This document shows positions 1 to 8,892 of a stretch of DNA of 64,000 nucleotides, piece after piece. How positions within the stretch are numbered: the first letter of the stretch is position 1; each line of letters starts with the position of its first letter. The translations under genes and the position numbers were made by a program. The DNA lies in contig NZ_KE383860.1 of NCBI RefSeq assembly GCF_000422485.1, positions 1-64,000 of the forward strand, read 5' to 3'. The notes under the pieces are model-generated. The model was not told the origin of the DNA, searched no databases, and saw only the letters and a program-made list of their open reading frames with translations. This DNA is from Paenibacillus pasadenensis DSM 19293. GTDB taxonomy: Bacteria > Bacillota > Bacilli > Paenibacillales > Paenibacillaceae.

Positions 1-277
1 CTTGGTGAGCCGTTACCTCACCAACTAGCTAATGCGCCGCAGGCCCATCCCCGAGTAACAGATTGCTCCGTCTTTCCCGATCTCCCCAGGAGGGAAGACC
101 GCCTATCTGGTATTAGCATCCGTTTCCGGAGGTTATCCCAGTCTCGAGGGCAGGTTGCCTACGTGTTACTCACCCGTCCGCCGCTAACCTCACCCCGAAG
201 GACAAAATCCGCTCGACTTGCATGTATTAGGCACGCCGCCAGCGTTCGTCCTGAGCCAGGATCAAACTCTCCATAAA
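1..277 (-). rRNA. rrs: 16S ribosomal RNA, 5' end (partial)
   Basis: The reverse complement carries the conserved 16S start GAGTTTGATCCTGGCTCAG followed by the GACGAACGCTGGCGGCGTGCC segment and the GGCGGACGGGTGAGTAAC helix region. Only the first about 277 nt lie in the window; the gene continues beyond position 1. The mature 5' end is placed by analogy with other Firmicutes, so it is good to a few bases. Confidence 0.97.
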
Positions 278-327
278 GGTAGTTCGATGACTCATTTATA
301 ATGCTGACTTGCTTCACTCGTTGTTCA

Positions 328-341
328 GTTTTCAAAGAACA
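328..341 (-). promoter_or_regulatory. rRNA leader boxA antitermination element
   Basis: The minus strand reads TGTTCTTTGAAAAC about 50 nt upstream of the 16S 5' end, the typical boxA-like leader element of Bacilli rrn operons, which binds the NusB/NusE antitermination complex. Confidence 0.75.
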
Positions 342-374
342 AATGTCGTTCACCTTTCAAGCGGCGACCTTCAT

Positions 375-404
375 AATATATCACAAGCGCCCACTCGATT
401 GCAA
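375..404 (-). promoter_or_regulatory. rrn promoter P2
   Basis: A minus-strand sigma-A type promoter: -35 TTGCAA at 399-404, an 18-nt spacer, and -10 TATATT at 375-380, about 100 nt upstream of the 16S gene. It forms a tandem pair with the promoter at 481-509, as is usual for Bacilli rrn operons. Confidence 0.7.
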
Positions 405-480
405 CAACTTTTTTCGGAAAGCTTCATCGACATGGCATCGATTCCGTTTTTTCCCGGCCCTCTCGAAGCGGCGAGATTTA

Positions 481-509
481 ATTTAACACAAGCTCAAAGG
501 CAGCGTCAA
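481..509 (-). promoter_or_regulatory. rrn promoter P1
   Basis: Minus-strand -35 TTGACG at 504-509, a 17-nt spacer and -10 TTAAAT at 481-486. This is the upstream member of the tandem rrn promoters. Confidence 0.65.
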
Positions 510-551
510 GCCTTTAAACGACATTTTTCTCATCTTTCTCGGACAGCCGAT

Positions 552-594
552 AAAAAACCCGAAAACAGCTTGCTGCAGCTGCTTTCGGGTTTTA
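552..594 (-). terminator. Intrinsic terminator of ygxA
   Basis: An inverted repeat (AACCCGAAA ... TTTCGGGTT with an additional CAGCT/AGCTG inner stem) followed on the minus strand by a run of six T. It lies directly after the ygxA stop codon and insulates the rrn promoters. Confidence 0.85.
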
Positions 595-605
595 TAAAGA
601 TGCGC

Positions 606-1481
606 TCATCTCGGCAGCTTGTAGCGAAGATCAAGCGATTCTCCGCCCGTTTCTTTGGAGAGAACCGCCACCTCCCGCAAGTAGCCCCGCTGCACGTTCC
701 GCTGAAGCAGGAGCGACAGGTCGATCGGCAAATCCGAAAGCGACTCGTCGTCAGACAGCTCCGCGATGCTCCAAGGCTCTTCTCTGGACTCCAGTACTTG
801 AAAGATCAGCTGGCAGCTGGAGCGCATCTTGCTCATGATGGCGAATTCGCAAGCGAGCAAAACGAGCTTGATGCGCTGCTCCAGCGTCTCCGGACTTGTC
901 GCAAGCTCTTCAAAAAGCTTATAGATGCCCGGGTGGAACCGACGCATCTGGCGCCACACCGCAGGCTCGGGATGCTGGCCGGACTCGATCAGCTCCAGGT
1001 GAGCGTAATGGTTGAGCGTCCGCACGATGTGGTTATGGGCATCGAGCACCATTCCGTCCTCCAAGCTCTGCTTGGCGAAGAGATAGGACCGGAGGAACTG
1101 GCTGTACTCGACAAGCAGCCTTCGCTGCTGGATCTCTTCGGAAAACACCATGACATCGGATCGAAGACGGTCGACGATTCCTTCCGGATCATGGATGATC
1201 TCTCCTCTCAGAATCCATTCCATGACGTCCTTGTGGCGGCTGCTCGCAATCCAATGAAGGAGAAGATCGCGGGTCACCCTCCGGATCATGACCTGCTGGC
1301 CATCCATGCGGCGGTGCTGAATGGAGGCGAGTCCGCAGGCTACATCGCTGATCACAAGAAGAAGCAGGTCCAGACCGTCGAGCTGCCGCTGAAACGGATA
1401 CGGATCCCGGACGGCGACAAGCCCGATGACGCCTTCTTCATACTGAAACAAGCTCGCAACCTGTTTGTTTAACATCTCCAC
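606..1481 (-). CDS. ygxA: YgxA-family nucleotidyltransferase-like protein
   Basis: A 291-residue protein that I recognise as the YgxA family, described as having an N-terminal nucleotidyltransferase-like fold, a middle helical part and a C-terminal winged-helix-like part. A D-G-L-D stretch at about residues 35-38 is where a catalytic acidic pair could sit, but the usual GS motif of active nucleotidyltransferases is not obvious. The substrate is unknown. The start is a GTG with GGGGG six bases upstream; an ATG two codons later is preceded only by GGAG. In B. subtilis this gene also sits with ygzB and perR near an rRNA operon, which supports the call. It is cytosolic, is transcribed alone and ends in a clear terminator. 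Confidence 0.85.
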   Translation of the reverse strand: MEMLNKQVASLFQYEEGVIGLVAVRDPYPFQRQLDGLDLLLLVISDVACGLASIQHRRMDGQQVMIRRVTRDLLLHWIASSRHKDVMEWILRGEIIHDPEGIVDRLRSDVMVFSEEIQQRRLLVEYSQFLRSYLFAKQSLEDGMVLDAHNHIVRTLNHYAHLELIESGQHPEPAVWRQMRRFHPGIYKLFEELATSPETLEQRIKLVLLACEFAIMSKMRSSCQLIFQVLESREEPWSIAELSDDESLSDLPIDLSLLLQRNVQRGYLREVAVLSKETGGESLDLRYKLPR

Positions 1482-1624
1482 ACATATCCCCCATATAGCG
1501 TCAACGGGACGTTTCCGCTATAATATTATTCTGCGGATTCAATTCGACAAATAAAGTCTGTTTCCTGCCTTAACCGCAAGAAATCGGGACGAAGTCCCAT
1601 TTCCGTGAAGGGAATGTTGAAACG

Positions 1625-2020
1625 ATGCTTCTGAAGTCCAGCAAAATCAATGAGTTCCGCTTATGGGGCCTCGTCCTCATCCTTGTCGGCATGGGCGTCA
1701 TGATATTAGGTACGGCCGGCATCGTATTCTGGGGCCAGACCGGCAAGGTAGTCGCCGCGATCTTCATGGTCATCGGCATGATCGCGCTGGTGATCAGCGT
1801 CGGCATCTACTTCTGGGCGGGCATGCTGTCCACGAGCGCGGTCATGCTGATCTGCCCGGAATGCGGGCGCCAGACCAAGATCCTGGGCCGTACGGATCGC
1901 TGCATGTACTGCAAAACGATCCTGACGCTGGATGCGGAGCGCGCTACGGAAGGCTACGAGGCTCCCGAGACGCATGCCGCGCCGGAGGACAAGCCGGCCC
2001 CGCCCGCAAGCCAAGCCTGA
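1625..2020 (+). CDS. ygzB: YgzB family (UPF0295) membrane protein with zinc ribbon
   Basis: 131 residues. Two hydrophobic segments (about residues 13-35 and 40-62) are followed by a cytosolic-type zinc ribbon with two CxxC pairs (CPEC near residue 77 and CMYC near residue 92) and an acidic, proline- and alanine-rich tail that is longer than in the B. subtilis protein. The function of the family is unknown. A perfect -10 TATAAT lies at 1519-1524 in the divergent gap to ygxA, but the matching -35 is weak. The gene ends at a bidirectional terminator. The neighbours ygxA and perR match the B. subtilis arrangement, although here a GH18 gene lies between ygzB and perR. Confidence 0.85.
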   Translation: MLLKSSKINEFRLWGLVLILVGMGVMILGTAGIVFWGQTGKVVAAIFMVIGMIALVISVGIYFWAGMLSTSAVMLICPECGRQTKILGRTDRCMYCKTILTLDAERATEGYEAPETHAAPEDKPAPPASQA

Positions 2021-2027
2021 CCGCAGC

Positions 2028-2065
2028 AAAAACCGCCGGACCTCTCGCAGGTCCGGCGGTTTTTG
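2028..2065. terminator. Bidirectional terminator between ygzB and the GH18 gene
   Basis: A 15-bp stem (AAAACCGCCGGACCT with its complement) around the short loop CTCGC, flanked by A and T runs on both sides, between two convergent genes. Confidence 0.9.
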
Positions 2066-2078
2066 CATTCTTTTGGAA

Positions 2079-3812
2079 TCAGGAAGGACGAGACAGACTC
2101 TCATGAATGACGCCCCAGATGCTGTCCGTCTGGAAAGAACGCGCCCAAGTAGCAACGCCGGCCAAGCCGTACTTGTGCACGAGCTCCACCCTCGCCTCGA
2201 TCGACCGCTCATCCTCGATCCAGATCCGGTTTCGGACGCCTTCCTTTTCGGCATACTCGATGTAGTTCTGTCCAGCCGCCTCATCAAACACGGGTGTCAG
2301 CTTGCGGTCCCGCATGATCTCGCGGATGCGATCCATGCCGACGGCCTTGGACGACACGTCTACGCTCCCATCCTCGCCCTTGGACTCGCTCCAGATCCGG
2401 GTATACAGCGGCATGCTGAGCACGAGCTTCGCCGGATCGACGCCGTCTTCCTCCAGCAGGCGCTTTATGGAAGCCTCTACCCAAGGAAGCGATGCGACCG
2501 AGCCGGCCTTTGGACTGCTCGCCCAGTGCTCGTCATACGCCATCAGCATCATATAGTCGACGCTGTCGATCAGCGCCTCGCGATCGAGGAACAGCGACCA
2601 CATCTCGCTGCTCGACTTCGGGGTGACATCGATCGAGACGATCAGCCCCGCTTCGTGCAGCATCGGAGACAGCTCCCGCACGAACTGCACGAAGTTCTGC
2701 TTGTCTGAGGTGCGCACGTTCTCGAAGTCGATATTGATCCCCTGCAGCTTGTACATCTCCGCATAAGCGAGCAGCTGCCGGATCATCGTGAACCGGGTCT
2801 CGGCGCTCGAGAGCACCTTGGTCGTCAGATCCGGATCAAAGGCGTTGCTGAACAGCGCCCACACCTGCATCCCCCTCTGGCGAGCCCAGGCTCCGTAGGA
2901 CGCATCGGCCTTGCTGCGGATCTGGCCGCTGCCGTCGCTGACCTCGAACCAGGTCGGACTGACGACGTTGACGCCCTCCATCGCCGGATAGCCGGACGGA
3001 TCGGGATGCTTGCTGTAGACGGCTTCCCAGGTGAGATTGACCTTCTGGCCCGGCTTCCATGGAAGCGCAGGCTCCTCCTCCTGGAGCGGCGCGATCACGC
3101 GGTCTCCGGTGAAGCGAAGCTCTTTTTTGCGGACATAGCCCGAGTGGCCCTCCGGCCCTTGCACCTTGTACCAGTCTTCCTGCTCTCCCCATACGATCAG
3201 CGGCTGGCCCGGCGCGGCCCGATCCACATAGGGACGATGGATGGACGGCTCCGACCGCACGAAAATGTCCTCGTCATCCTTCGCGGAAACGGCCATCCTG
3301 AGCCGGTCCCCGGCTCTTTCCAACGTCATGACGCCGCTCGCGGAGGAGATCTCCGCCTGGATGCCGTACAACGTCTTGAGCGGAGACAGCGGCATGTAGA
3401 CGCGTCCGTTCCGTTCCACCGGTGCTACGGCAAGCTGGAACGGCTTGTCGCCGAGCTTGGCTTGCAGCTCGTCCTTTTTCATGAAGAGCACCTTCGTATC
3501 GCTCGTGAGGATGATCGACTGCGTCTTCTCCTCGTACCAGACGGGCAGATCGCTGCCCAGCACCGACCTGATCGCCTCGAGCGGAAGCAGCGTCTGGCCT
3601 TGCTCGATCAGCGCGCCTTCCTTCAAGTACGTCCCTCCGTAGAACAGCGGATGGGCATGGCCGTATTCCGGCTTCATATCGTCACGGCTCGGCGTGAGCT
3701 TGCTGTAGGCCGCCCACGCGCCCGCTATCATTCCAATTATCAGGCAAAAGCCAAGCAGCCGCCGGAAGCCGCTTCTGCGGCGCTTGCCTCCGTAGGCTTG
3801 TCCCCTCTTCAT
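2079..3812 (-). CDS. Membrane-anchored GH18 glycosidase with stalk and SH3-like domains
   Basis: 577 residues. A basic N-terminus and one membrane segment (about 18-36) suggest an anchored or secreted protein. Residues about 50-170 resemble the copper-amine-oxidase N-terminal-like stalk domain common in Paenibacillus envelope proteins, about 180-240 an SH3-type cell-wall binding domain, and about 255-570 a family 18 glycoside hydrolase. The catalytic signature G-I-N-I-D-F-E ends in Asp362 and Glu364, the expected catalytic pair. This architecture is typical of cortex or peptidoglycan-associated GH18 proteins such as spore germination hydrolases; the true substrate (chitin-like or peptidoglycan glycan) cannot be read from sequence. 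It is transcribed convergently to ygzB. Confidence 0.85.
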   Translation of the reverse strand: MKRGQAYGGKRRRSGFRRLLGFCLIIGMIAGAWAAYSKLTPSRDDMKPEYGHAHPLFYGGTYLKEGALIEQGQTLLPLEAIRSVLGSDLPVWYEEKTQSIILTSDTKVLFMKKDELQAKLGDKPFQLAVAPVERNGRVYMPLSPLKTLYGIQAEISSASGVMTLERAGDRLRMAVSAKDDEDIFVRSEPSIHRPYVDRAAPGQPLIVWGEQEDWYKVQGPEGHSGYVRKKELRFTGDRVIAPLQEEEPALPWKPGQKVNLTWEAVYSKHPDPSGYPAMEGVNVVSPTWFEVSDGSGQIRSKADASYGAWARQRGMQVWALFSNAFDPDLTTKVLSSAETRFTMIRQLLAYAEMYKLQGINIDFENVRTSDKQNFVQFVRELSPMLHEAGLIVSIDVTPKSSSEMWSLFLDREALIDSVDYMMLMAYDEHWASSPKAGSVASLPWVEASIKRLLEEDGVDPAKLVLSMPLYTRIWSESKGEDGSVDVSSKAVGMDRIREIMRDRKLTPVFDEAAGQNYIEYAEKEGVRNRIWIEDERSIEARVELVHKYGLAGVATWARSFQTDSIWGVIHESLSRPS

Positions 3813-3902
3813 GCTTCACGCTCCTTTGCTGTCATCCCCTAGACGAGTCTTGCCGACGGAAAGTTGTCTCTCTACTCTATGAGTCTATCGGCAAAAAAAT
3901 GC

Positions 3903-3936
3903 AAAAAAAAGCCGGGAAGCGGCGCTTCTCCAGGCT
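3903..3936 (-). terminator. Intrinsic terminator of perR
   Basis: On the minus strand a stem of AGCC, GG and GAAGC with matching halves and loop GCC is followed by eight T, just after the perR stop codon. Confidence 0.85.
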
Positions 3937-3939
3937 CGA

Positions 3940-4377
3940 TTACGAGTGCGGCACGGCAGCCCGACAGGACGTGCATACGCCGTAGATCTCCATGCGATGA
4001 CCTTCGACGCGGAATCCGGTCTCCCGCGAAGCGGCGCGCTCGACTTCCATCAGCGGCGGATAGTCGAAGTCGACGATCTCGCCGCAGACCTTGCAGATGG
4101 CATGATAATGATCCGACAGATTCGCATCGAAACGGCTTGAGTCGTCTCCGTAAGTCAGCTCCCGCACGAGGCCCGCCTCCACGAACAGCCGGAGGTTGTT
4201 GTAGATCGTCGCGACGCTCATGCTCGGGAAATCGGGTGACAAAGCTTTATAGATCTCATCCGCGGTAGGATGAGTCATCGAGTTCATCAGAAACCCAAGT
4301 ATCGCGTGACGCTGCGGGGTCATGCGGACGCCGCTGGATTTAAGCTGCTCTAGGGCTTGTTCTACGCTGGCTCCCAT
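3940..4377 (-). CDS. perR: Peroxide-responsive Fur-family repressor PerR
   Basis: 145 residues with an N-terminal winged helix and a C-terminal dimerisation domain. The regulatory metal ligands of PerR are all present: His36, Asp84, His90, His92 and an aspartate at 103 or 105. The structural zinc site is formed by Cys95/Cys98 and Cys135/Cys138. In the family, iron-catalysed oxidation of two of these histidines by hydrogen peroxide releases the repressor from DNA. A strong RBS (AAGGAAGG) precedes the ATG. The gene has its own promoter with a possible PerR box, suggesting autoregulation as in B. subtilis. PerR rather than Fur is favoured by the aspartate at the residue-103/105 position and by the neighbours. 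Confidence 0.93.
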   Translation of the reverse strand: MGASVEQALEQLKSSGVRMTPQRHAILGFLMNSMTHPTADEIYKALSPDFPSMSVATIYNNLRLFVEAGLVRELTYGDDSSRFDANLSDHYHAICKVCGEIVDFDYPPLMEVERAASRETGFRVEGHRMEIYGVCTSCRAAVPHS

Positions 4378-4394
4378 TCCCGATCACGCCTTCC

Positions 4395-4454
4395 TTATAG
4401 TCTTAATTACTTTGTAGTAGTTCTATTGTACGCGCGGATTTCCCGTTTTGTCAA
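4395..4454 (-). promoter_or_regulatory. perR promoter with possible PerR box
   Basis: Minus strand: perfect -35 TTGACA (4449-4454), 18-nt spacer, -10 TACAAT (4425-4430). Downstream of the expected start lies TAATTAA-G-ACTATAA (4395-4409). Its right half matches the PerR consensus half ATTATAA in 6 of 7 places and its left half in only 4 of 7. The promoter is well supported; the operator is tentative. Confidence 0.6.
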
Positions 4455-4480
4455 CGAAACCGGCGCTCACGCAGCTGGAA

Positions 4481-6469
4481 CTATTCGGGCATGGACGGGT
4501 AGGCGTAGATGGAGATGTCGCTGTTCGCATCCACGCGAATCCGATGGAGGCCGAGTCCGATGATGCCTTCGACCCGCTTCTTCGTCACCTGGAGCGGCAG
4601 CTCCGAGCGGATCTCGCCGAACGTGACCGCGCCGTCCATGACAAAGGAGGATGACGTCGGCAGCGACAGCATGACCTCGCCGATCGAGCTGTCGATGTCC
4701 CAGCCCCCGCCGACGGACGAGCTGCGGATGCGGATCTCGCCGTTCAGCGTGTCGGCCTGAAGGCTGCCCGCCACTTCCTCGACCCGGATAAATCCGTTTT
4801 TCGTCTCGAGGATGGTCGACTCCCCCTCGATGTCGCCCACTTCAAGATTGCCGTTGCTCGTGTAGGCATTGATCGAGCCGCTGATGCGCGAAGCCTGGAT
4901 GCTGCCGTCGCGGGCGGATAGGGCGGCATCGCCGAAGATCCGTTCCGCTGCGATATTGCCGCTGGTCGTGTCGGCCTCGACCTTGCCTCGAAGATCGCGC
5001 AGCTCGATGGAGCCGTTCCGGTTTTTGATCGTCCATCCTCCCTCGGCGGTCAGGCCGGACATCGACACGTTGCCGTTGCCGGCATGGAGCAGCACCTTGA
5101 CCGCCTGAGGTCCGGGAGTCGGCGAAGCCGACGGGCTTGGCGGCAAGGACGCTTCGGGCGTCGCCGCGGCGGACGGAGGCTCGCTCGGCCCGGCTGCCGT
5201 CATGCCGGAAACCGGCTCCAGGGACGCGCTGCCGCCGGCCGAAGGCAATGGAGCAGCAGCGGCGATGGACGGGCCAGGGGATGAAAGCCCTGTCGGCAAG
5301 GACGGCAGCGGCAGCAGAGGGAGCGGTTCCGGCTCGTCGATACGGAACGAAGCCTCAAGATCGGCCGGCAACGTCACGATCAGGTTGTAGCGGGGCAGCC
5401 GGGAGCCGTTCGCTCCGTAAGGCATGCCTTGGGCGACGATTTCCAGCTTGTCTTCCGAGCTGACTTTCAGCTTCGACTTCTGGCGGACGTAATCCGCTTC
5501 CTGGGAATCCTCCGTATCCACCCATAGCTCGGCCTCAACGGTCACCAGACGGCTGTCCGGACTCGAGCGGACCGTCACATCGCCGTTCGGATTGTCGAGG
5601 ATGACGCTCGTCACCTGCTCCTCGAGCGTCAGGACGATCGGCTCCTCCTCGTAGCGGAAGCCTTTTTCCTCCGACAGGTTTTCCAGGCTCGTCCGGCCGG
5701 CATACTGGTCGAGCCAGCGGAACGGCAGGCCCCCGTACTGGGTGACGGCATAGGCCGATCCGATTAGCAGCACCGCGGCCGCGGCCGCTCCAGCGCCGAC
5801 GGACAGCCGGCGGCCGGGACGATGCTTTTCGAGCAGCTGGAACGCCAGCATCTCGATGCCGGCAAGCACGAACAGCATCGGCCACCAGTCGGAGAGCAGG
5901 CCGATGTCGTTGCGCTCGCGGACCTGATCCCACAGAAGGATCGCTCCGCAAGCCGCAAGCAGCAGGATGGAGCTGAGCCTTCCGAAACGGAACTGCTCCG
6001 GCCGCCTTCGCAGCGACAGCCAGGCCGCCAGAGCGAGCAGCACCGCTCCGGAGGCCATGTCGCCGATCCAGTCGAGCCGCGGCTGGACCGCCTCGGTCGG
6101 GCGAATCAGAAACAACAGCAGCAAGCCGCCCGCCACCAGCACGAGGCTATGCCGCAAGGAAAACGGACCAGCGTCGCTTCTCTTGCCCGCGGGCGCAAGC
6201 TTGATTCGGGAATGGATTTCGAGTGAATCGAAGACGCTATAGAAATACAAAGCCGGCAGGGCGTAGCCGAGATAGAGCAGCAGCAGCGCGCGGCTCCCGC
6301 TCGTCGAATCCGAAAAGCGGATCAGCGCCGCCAAATCAAGCAGCACGACGAGCAGCAGCAGCAGGCCGCGGCCGTACCAGCCCAAATACAGATGGCCGCC
6401 GCCCGGAAGCAAGGCGGCATAGAGGCCGGTCAGCCAACGATTTTTTCGGTTGCGGGCTTCGGCGCTCAT
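4481..6469 (-). CDS. Polytopic membrane protein with C-terminal DUF4097 beta-helix-like domain
   Basis: About 662 residues when started at the ATG that overlaps the mgtC-like stop codon (ATGA). The first about 250 residues hold roughly eight hydrophobic segments; the first pair (near L-P-G-G-G-H-L-Y-L-G-W-Y-G-R-G) resembles the TM2-type small membrane domain. The rest is a soluble domain rich in short repeated strands such as NGNVxMSGLxAEG and NGxIxVEEVAGSLxADTLNG, typical of DUF4097 (putative adhesin or LiaF/PspC-like sensors of envelope stress). A long Pro/Ala/Ser-rich segment coded around 5095-5335 interrupts this domain. The role is unknown; envelope sensing is an inference from domain type. 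It is co-transcribed with and translationally coupled to the upstream mgtC-like gene. Confidence 0.75.
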   Translation of the reverse strand: MSAEARNRKNRWLTGLYAALLPGGGHLYLGWYGRGLLLLLVVLLDLAALIRFSDSTSGSRALLLLYLGYALPALYFYSVFDSLEIHSRIKLAPAGKRSDAGPFSLRHSLVLVAGGLLLLFLIRPTEAVQPRLDWIGDMASGAVLLALAAWLSLRRRPEQFRFGRLSSILLLAACGAILLWDQVRERNDIGLLSDWWPMLFVLAGIEMLAFQLLEKHRPGRRLSVGAGAAAAAVLLIGSAYAVTQYGGLPFRWLDQYAGRTSLENLSEEKGFRYEEEPIVLTLEEQVTSVILDNPNGDVTVRSSPDSRLVTVEAELWVDTEDSQEADYVRQKSKLKVSSEDKLEIVAQGMPYGANGSRLPRYNLIVTLPADLEASFRIDEPEPLPLLPLPSLPTGLSSPGPSIAAAAPLPSAGGSASLEPVSGMTAAGPSEPPSAAATPEASLPPSPSASPTPGPQAVKVLLHAGNGNVSMSGLTAEGGWTIKNRNGSIELRDLRGKVEADTTSGNIAAERIFGDAALSARDGSIQASRISGSINAYTSNGNLEVGDIEGESTILETKNGFIRVEEVAGSLQADTLNGEIRIRSSSVGGGWDIDSSIGEVMLSLPTSSSFVMDGAVTFGEIRSELPLQVTKKRVEGIIGLGLHRIRVDANSDISIYAYPSMPE

Positions 6470-7191
6470 TCGGCACTCACGGCATGCACGCCCTCCAGGC
6501 ATTTGATTTTTTCCAACAGCGGAATCAGCTTATCCTGCTTCGGAAACGTAATATGCAGCAGGAGCATGACCCGCGGCCGCTCCAGCTCCCGGTCTCCGTA
6601 CTCCTGCAGCGACAGCTTGCGCATGACGATGCCCTGCTCCGCGAGCAAGGCGCTCACGGCCTGCAGCAGCGCTTCCTTTTCGTCGGCCAGCACCTTCAGA
6701 TGATGCTCGCGCTTGCCGCCGCTAAACTTTTTTTCGAGCTTGTTGAGCACGACGAGCACGAGCAGCACGAGCACGGTCGTCGCGACCGCCGGCAGCAGGA
6801 AGCCCGCGCCGACCGACAAGCCGATGGCGGATACGACCCAGAGCGAAGCCGCAGTCGTCAAGCCGGTGATCGACTTGCCCGTAAACAGGATTGTCCCGGC
6901 TCCCAGGAACCCGATCCCGGTAATGACCTGCGCGGCCAGGCGCGCGGGATCGAGCCGAACGTTCGTCTCGTTGACGAACTGAGCGAAGCCGTATATGGAC
7001 AACAGCATCAAGAGGCAGGAGCCGAGACAGACGAGGATGTTGGTGCGGAAGCCGGCGGCGTGGTTGGACTGCTCCCGTTCGAACCCGACGAGGCCGCCGA
7101 GCAGCACCGCGATGAACAGCCTCAGCAGCAGCTCCCATTCGTTGATATACCACGGACTGTCCGAAGCGATCGAGTGTAGCGCGTTGTTCAT
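6466..7191 (-). CDS. MgtC/SapB family membrane protein
   Basis: 241 residues from the ATG preceded by GGGAGG at good spacing; an in-frame extension upstream has no RBS. The conserved MgtC core is clear: W-E-L-L-L-R-L near the start, G-L-V-G-F-E-R-E, H-A-A-G-F-R-T-N, and the G-I-G-F-L-G-A-G-T-I stretch, with about five membrane segments. The C-terminal about 80 residues form an ACT-like cytosolic domain. Members are linked to low-magnesium adaptation and membrane physiology; a direct transport activity is not established. The stop overlaps the start of the DUF4097 gene by four bases, so the two are one transcription unit. Confidence 0.88.
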   Translation of the reverse strand: MNNALHSIASDSPWYINEWELLLRLFIAVLLGGLVGFEREQSNHAAGFRTNILVCLGSCLLMLLSIYGFAQFVNETNVRLDPARLAAQVITGIGFLGAGTILFTGKSITGLTTAASLWVVSAIGLSVGAGFLLPAVATTVLVLLVLVVLNKLEKKFSGGKREHHLKVLADEKEALLQAVSALLAEQGIVMRKLSLQEYGDRELERPRVMLLLHITFPKQDKLIPLLEKIKCLEGVHAVSAE

Positions 7192-7347
7192 GCCATTCCT
7201 CCCATGAATGCCGAATGTCCGTGCGCCGCGGGCATAACCGCCGACGCTTCTCATTGTATGCGCGGGCTCCAATTGTTTGCCGGGCATGGGGCATGTTGTA
7301 TTTTACCCTGATTAGTGCGGATTGCCGCTTCTTTTTTAAATGAACAA

Positions 7348-7376
7348 AGCCGCCCTCCCGAATCGAGAGGACGGCT
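7348..7376 (-). terminator. Terminator of the gatCAB operon
   Basis: Minus strand: AGCCGTCCTCTCG, loop ATT, CGGGAGGGCGGCT, with two G-T pairs, followed by a mixed T-rich tail. Located just downstream of gatB. Confidence 0.7.
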
Positions 7377-7408
7377 GCTGCCGGATATCCGGATGGATGC
7401 CGACGAAT

Positions 7409-8851
7409 TCAGGCGTTGAGGACGTCGACGAGCAGCTTGTTGACGAGTCCGGGATTCGCCTTGCCTCGCGACTCCTTCATCACTTGGCCGACGAGGAAGC
7501 CGATCGCCTTTTCCTTGCCGGCTCGGTAATCCTCGACCGATTGCGGATTGGCGGCGACGATCTTCTCGACGATCGCCTTGATCGCGCCTTCGTCGCTGAT
7601 CTGCACGAGTCCTTGCTCCTCGACGATCTGCTGCGGGCGCTTGCCGCTTTCGAGCATTTCCTTGAAGACGGTCTTGGCGATCTTGCCGCTGATCGTGCCC
7701 TTCTCCAGCAAGCCGATCATCTCGCCGAGGCCCTGGCCGGTGATGCGGACAGCCTCGATCTCCTTCCCGGTCTGGTTCAGGTAGCCGAGCAGGTCGCCCA
7801 TGATCCAGTTGGAGACGGCCTTGGCGTCCTTGGTGTAGGACAAGCTCTCCTCGAAGAAGTCGGCCAGCTTTTTGGAAGCGGTGATGACGCCGGCATCGTA
7901 GGCGGGCAGGCCGTACTCCGCCGTATAGCGGGCTTGGCGAGCGTCCGGCAGCTCCGGGATGGAGGCGCGCACGCGCTCCTTCCACTCGCTGTCGATGTGC
8001 AGCCGCACGAGATCGGGGTCCGGGAAGTAGCGGTAGTCATGCGACTCTTCCTTGCCTCGCATCGAGAAGGTCTTGCCCTGGCTGTCGTCCCAGCGGCGCG
8101 TCTCCTGCACGACCGTACCGCCGGCGTCGAGGATATCGGCCTGGCGGAGCTGCTCGTACTCAAGGCCGCGCTGCACGCCGCGGAACGAGTTCATGTTTTT
8201 AAGCTCGGCGCGAATGCCGAACTTCTCCTGGCCCCAAGGGCGCAGGCTGATGTTGGCGTCGCAGCGGAGGCTGCCTTCCTCCATCTTGACGTCGGATACG
8301 TCGCAGTACTGCATGATGGCGCGGAGCTTCTCCAGGTAAGCCTTGGCTTCCTCCGGCGTGCGCAAATCCGGCTCGGACACGATCTCCACAAGCGGCGTGC
8401 CGACGCGGTTAAAGTCGACGAGCGAGGCATAGCCGCCCTCGACATGGGTCAGCTTGCCCGCGTCCTCCTCCAGATGAAGGCGGGTGATGCCGATGCGCTT
8501 CGTCTTGCCGTCGACCTCGATGTCGATCCAGCCGTTCTCGCCGATCGGCTGGTCGAACTGGGAAATCTGATACGCCTTGGGCGAATCGGGATAGAAATAG
8601 TTCTTGCGGTCGAACTTGCTGACGTCGGCGATCGTGCAGTTCAGCGCCATCGCGGCCTTCATCGCGTAGTCGACCGCCTGGCGGTTGAGCACCGGCAGCA
8701 CGCCGGGATGCCCCAGGCAGATCGGACAGGTATGGGTATTCGGCGGGGCGCCGAAGGAAGTCGAGCAGCCGCAGAAGATCTTGCTGGCGGTATGAAGCTC
8801 GACATGCACTTCAAGCCCGATGACCGTCTCGTACGATTGGTAGTGAGTCAT
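7409..8851 (-). CDS. gatB: Asp-tRNA(Asn)/Glu-tRNA(Gln) amidotransferase subunit B
   Basis: 480 residues, full length. The N-terminal cradle carries the phosphorylation and amidation active-site motifs, including G-L-E-V-H-V-E-L and the C-G-C ... C-P-I-C-L-G-H-P-G zinc-binding cysteines. The helical and YqeY-like tRNA-binding domains occupy about residues 300-480. GatB activates misacylated Glu-tRNA(Gln), or Asp-tRNA(Asn), and accepts ammonia channelled from GatA. Its ATG follows GGAGGAG closely. It is the last gene of gatC-gatA-gatB and ends in a terminator. Confidence 0.97.
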   Translation of the reverse strand: MTHYQSYETVIGLEVHVELHTASKIFCGCSTSFGAPPNTHTCPICLGHPGVLPVLNRQAVDYAMKAAMALNCTIADVSKFDRKNYFYPDSPKAYQISQFDQPIGENGWIDIEVDGKTKRIGITRLHLEEDAGKLTHVEGGYASLVDFNRVGTPLVEIVSEPDLRTPEEAKAYLEKLRAIMQYCDVSDVKMEEGSLRCDANISLRPWGQEKFGIRAELKNMNSFRGVQRGLEYEQLRQADILDAGGTVVQETRRWDDSQGKTFSMRGKEESHDYRYFPDPDLVRLHIDSEWKERVRASIPELPDARQARYTAEYGLPAYDAGVITASKKLADFFEESLSYTKDAKAVSNWIMGDLLGYLNQTGKEIEAVRITGQGLGEMIGLLEKGTISGKIAKTVFKEMLESGKRPQQIVEEQGLVQISDEGAIKAIVEKIVAANPQSVEDYRAGKEKAIGFLVGQVMKESRGKANPGLVNKLLVDVLNA

Positions 8852-8892
8852 GGCTTAGCTCCTCCTGCTTGCTTGATGCTTGATGCGGCGCC

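Noticed and set aside
309-1472. A 387-codon plus-strand frame across ygxA
   Set aside because: Antisense to a recognisable family gene and crossing its terminator and the rrn promoters.
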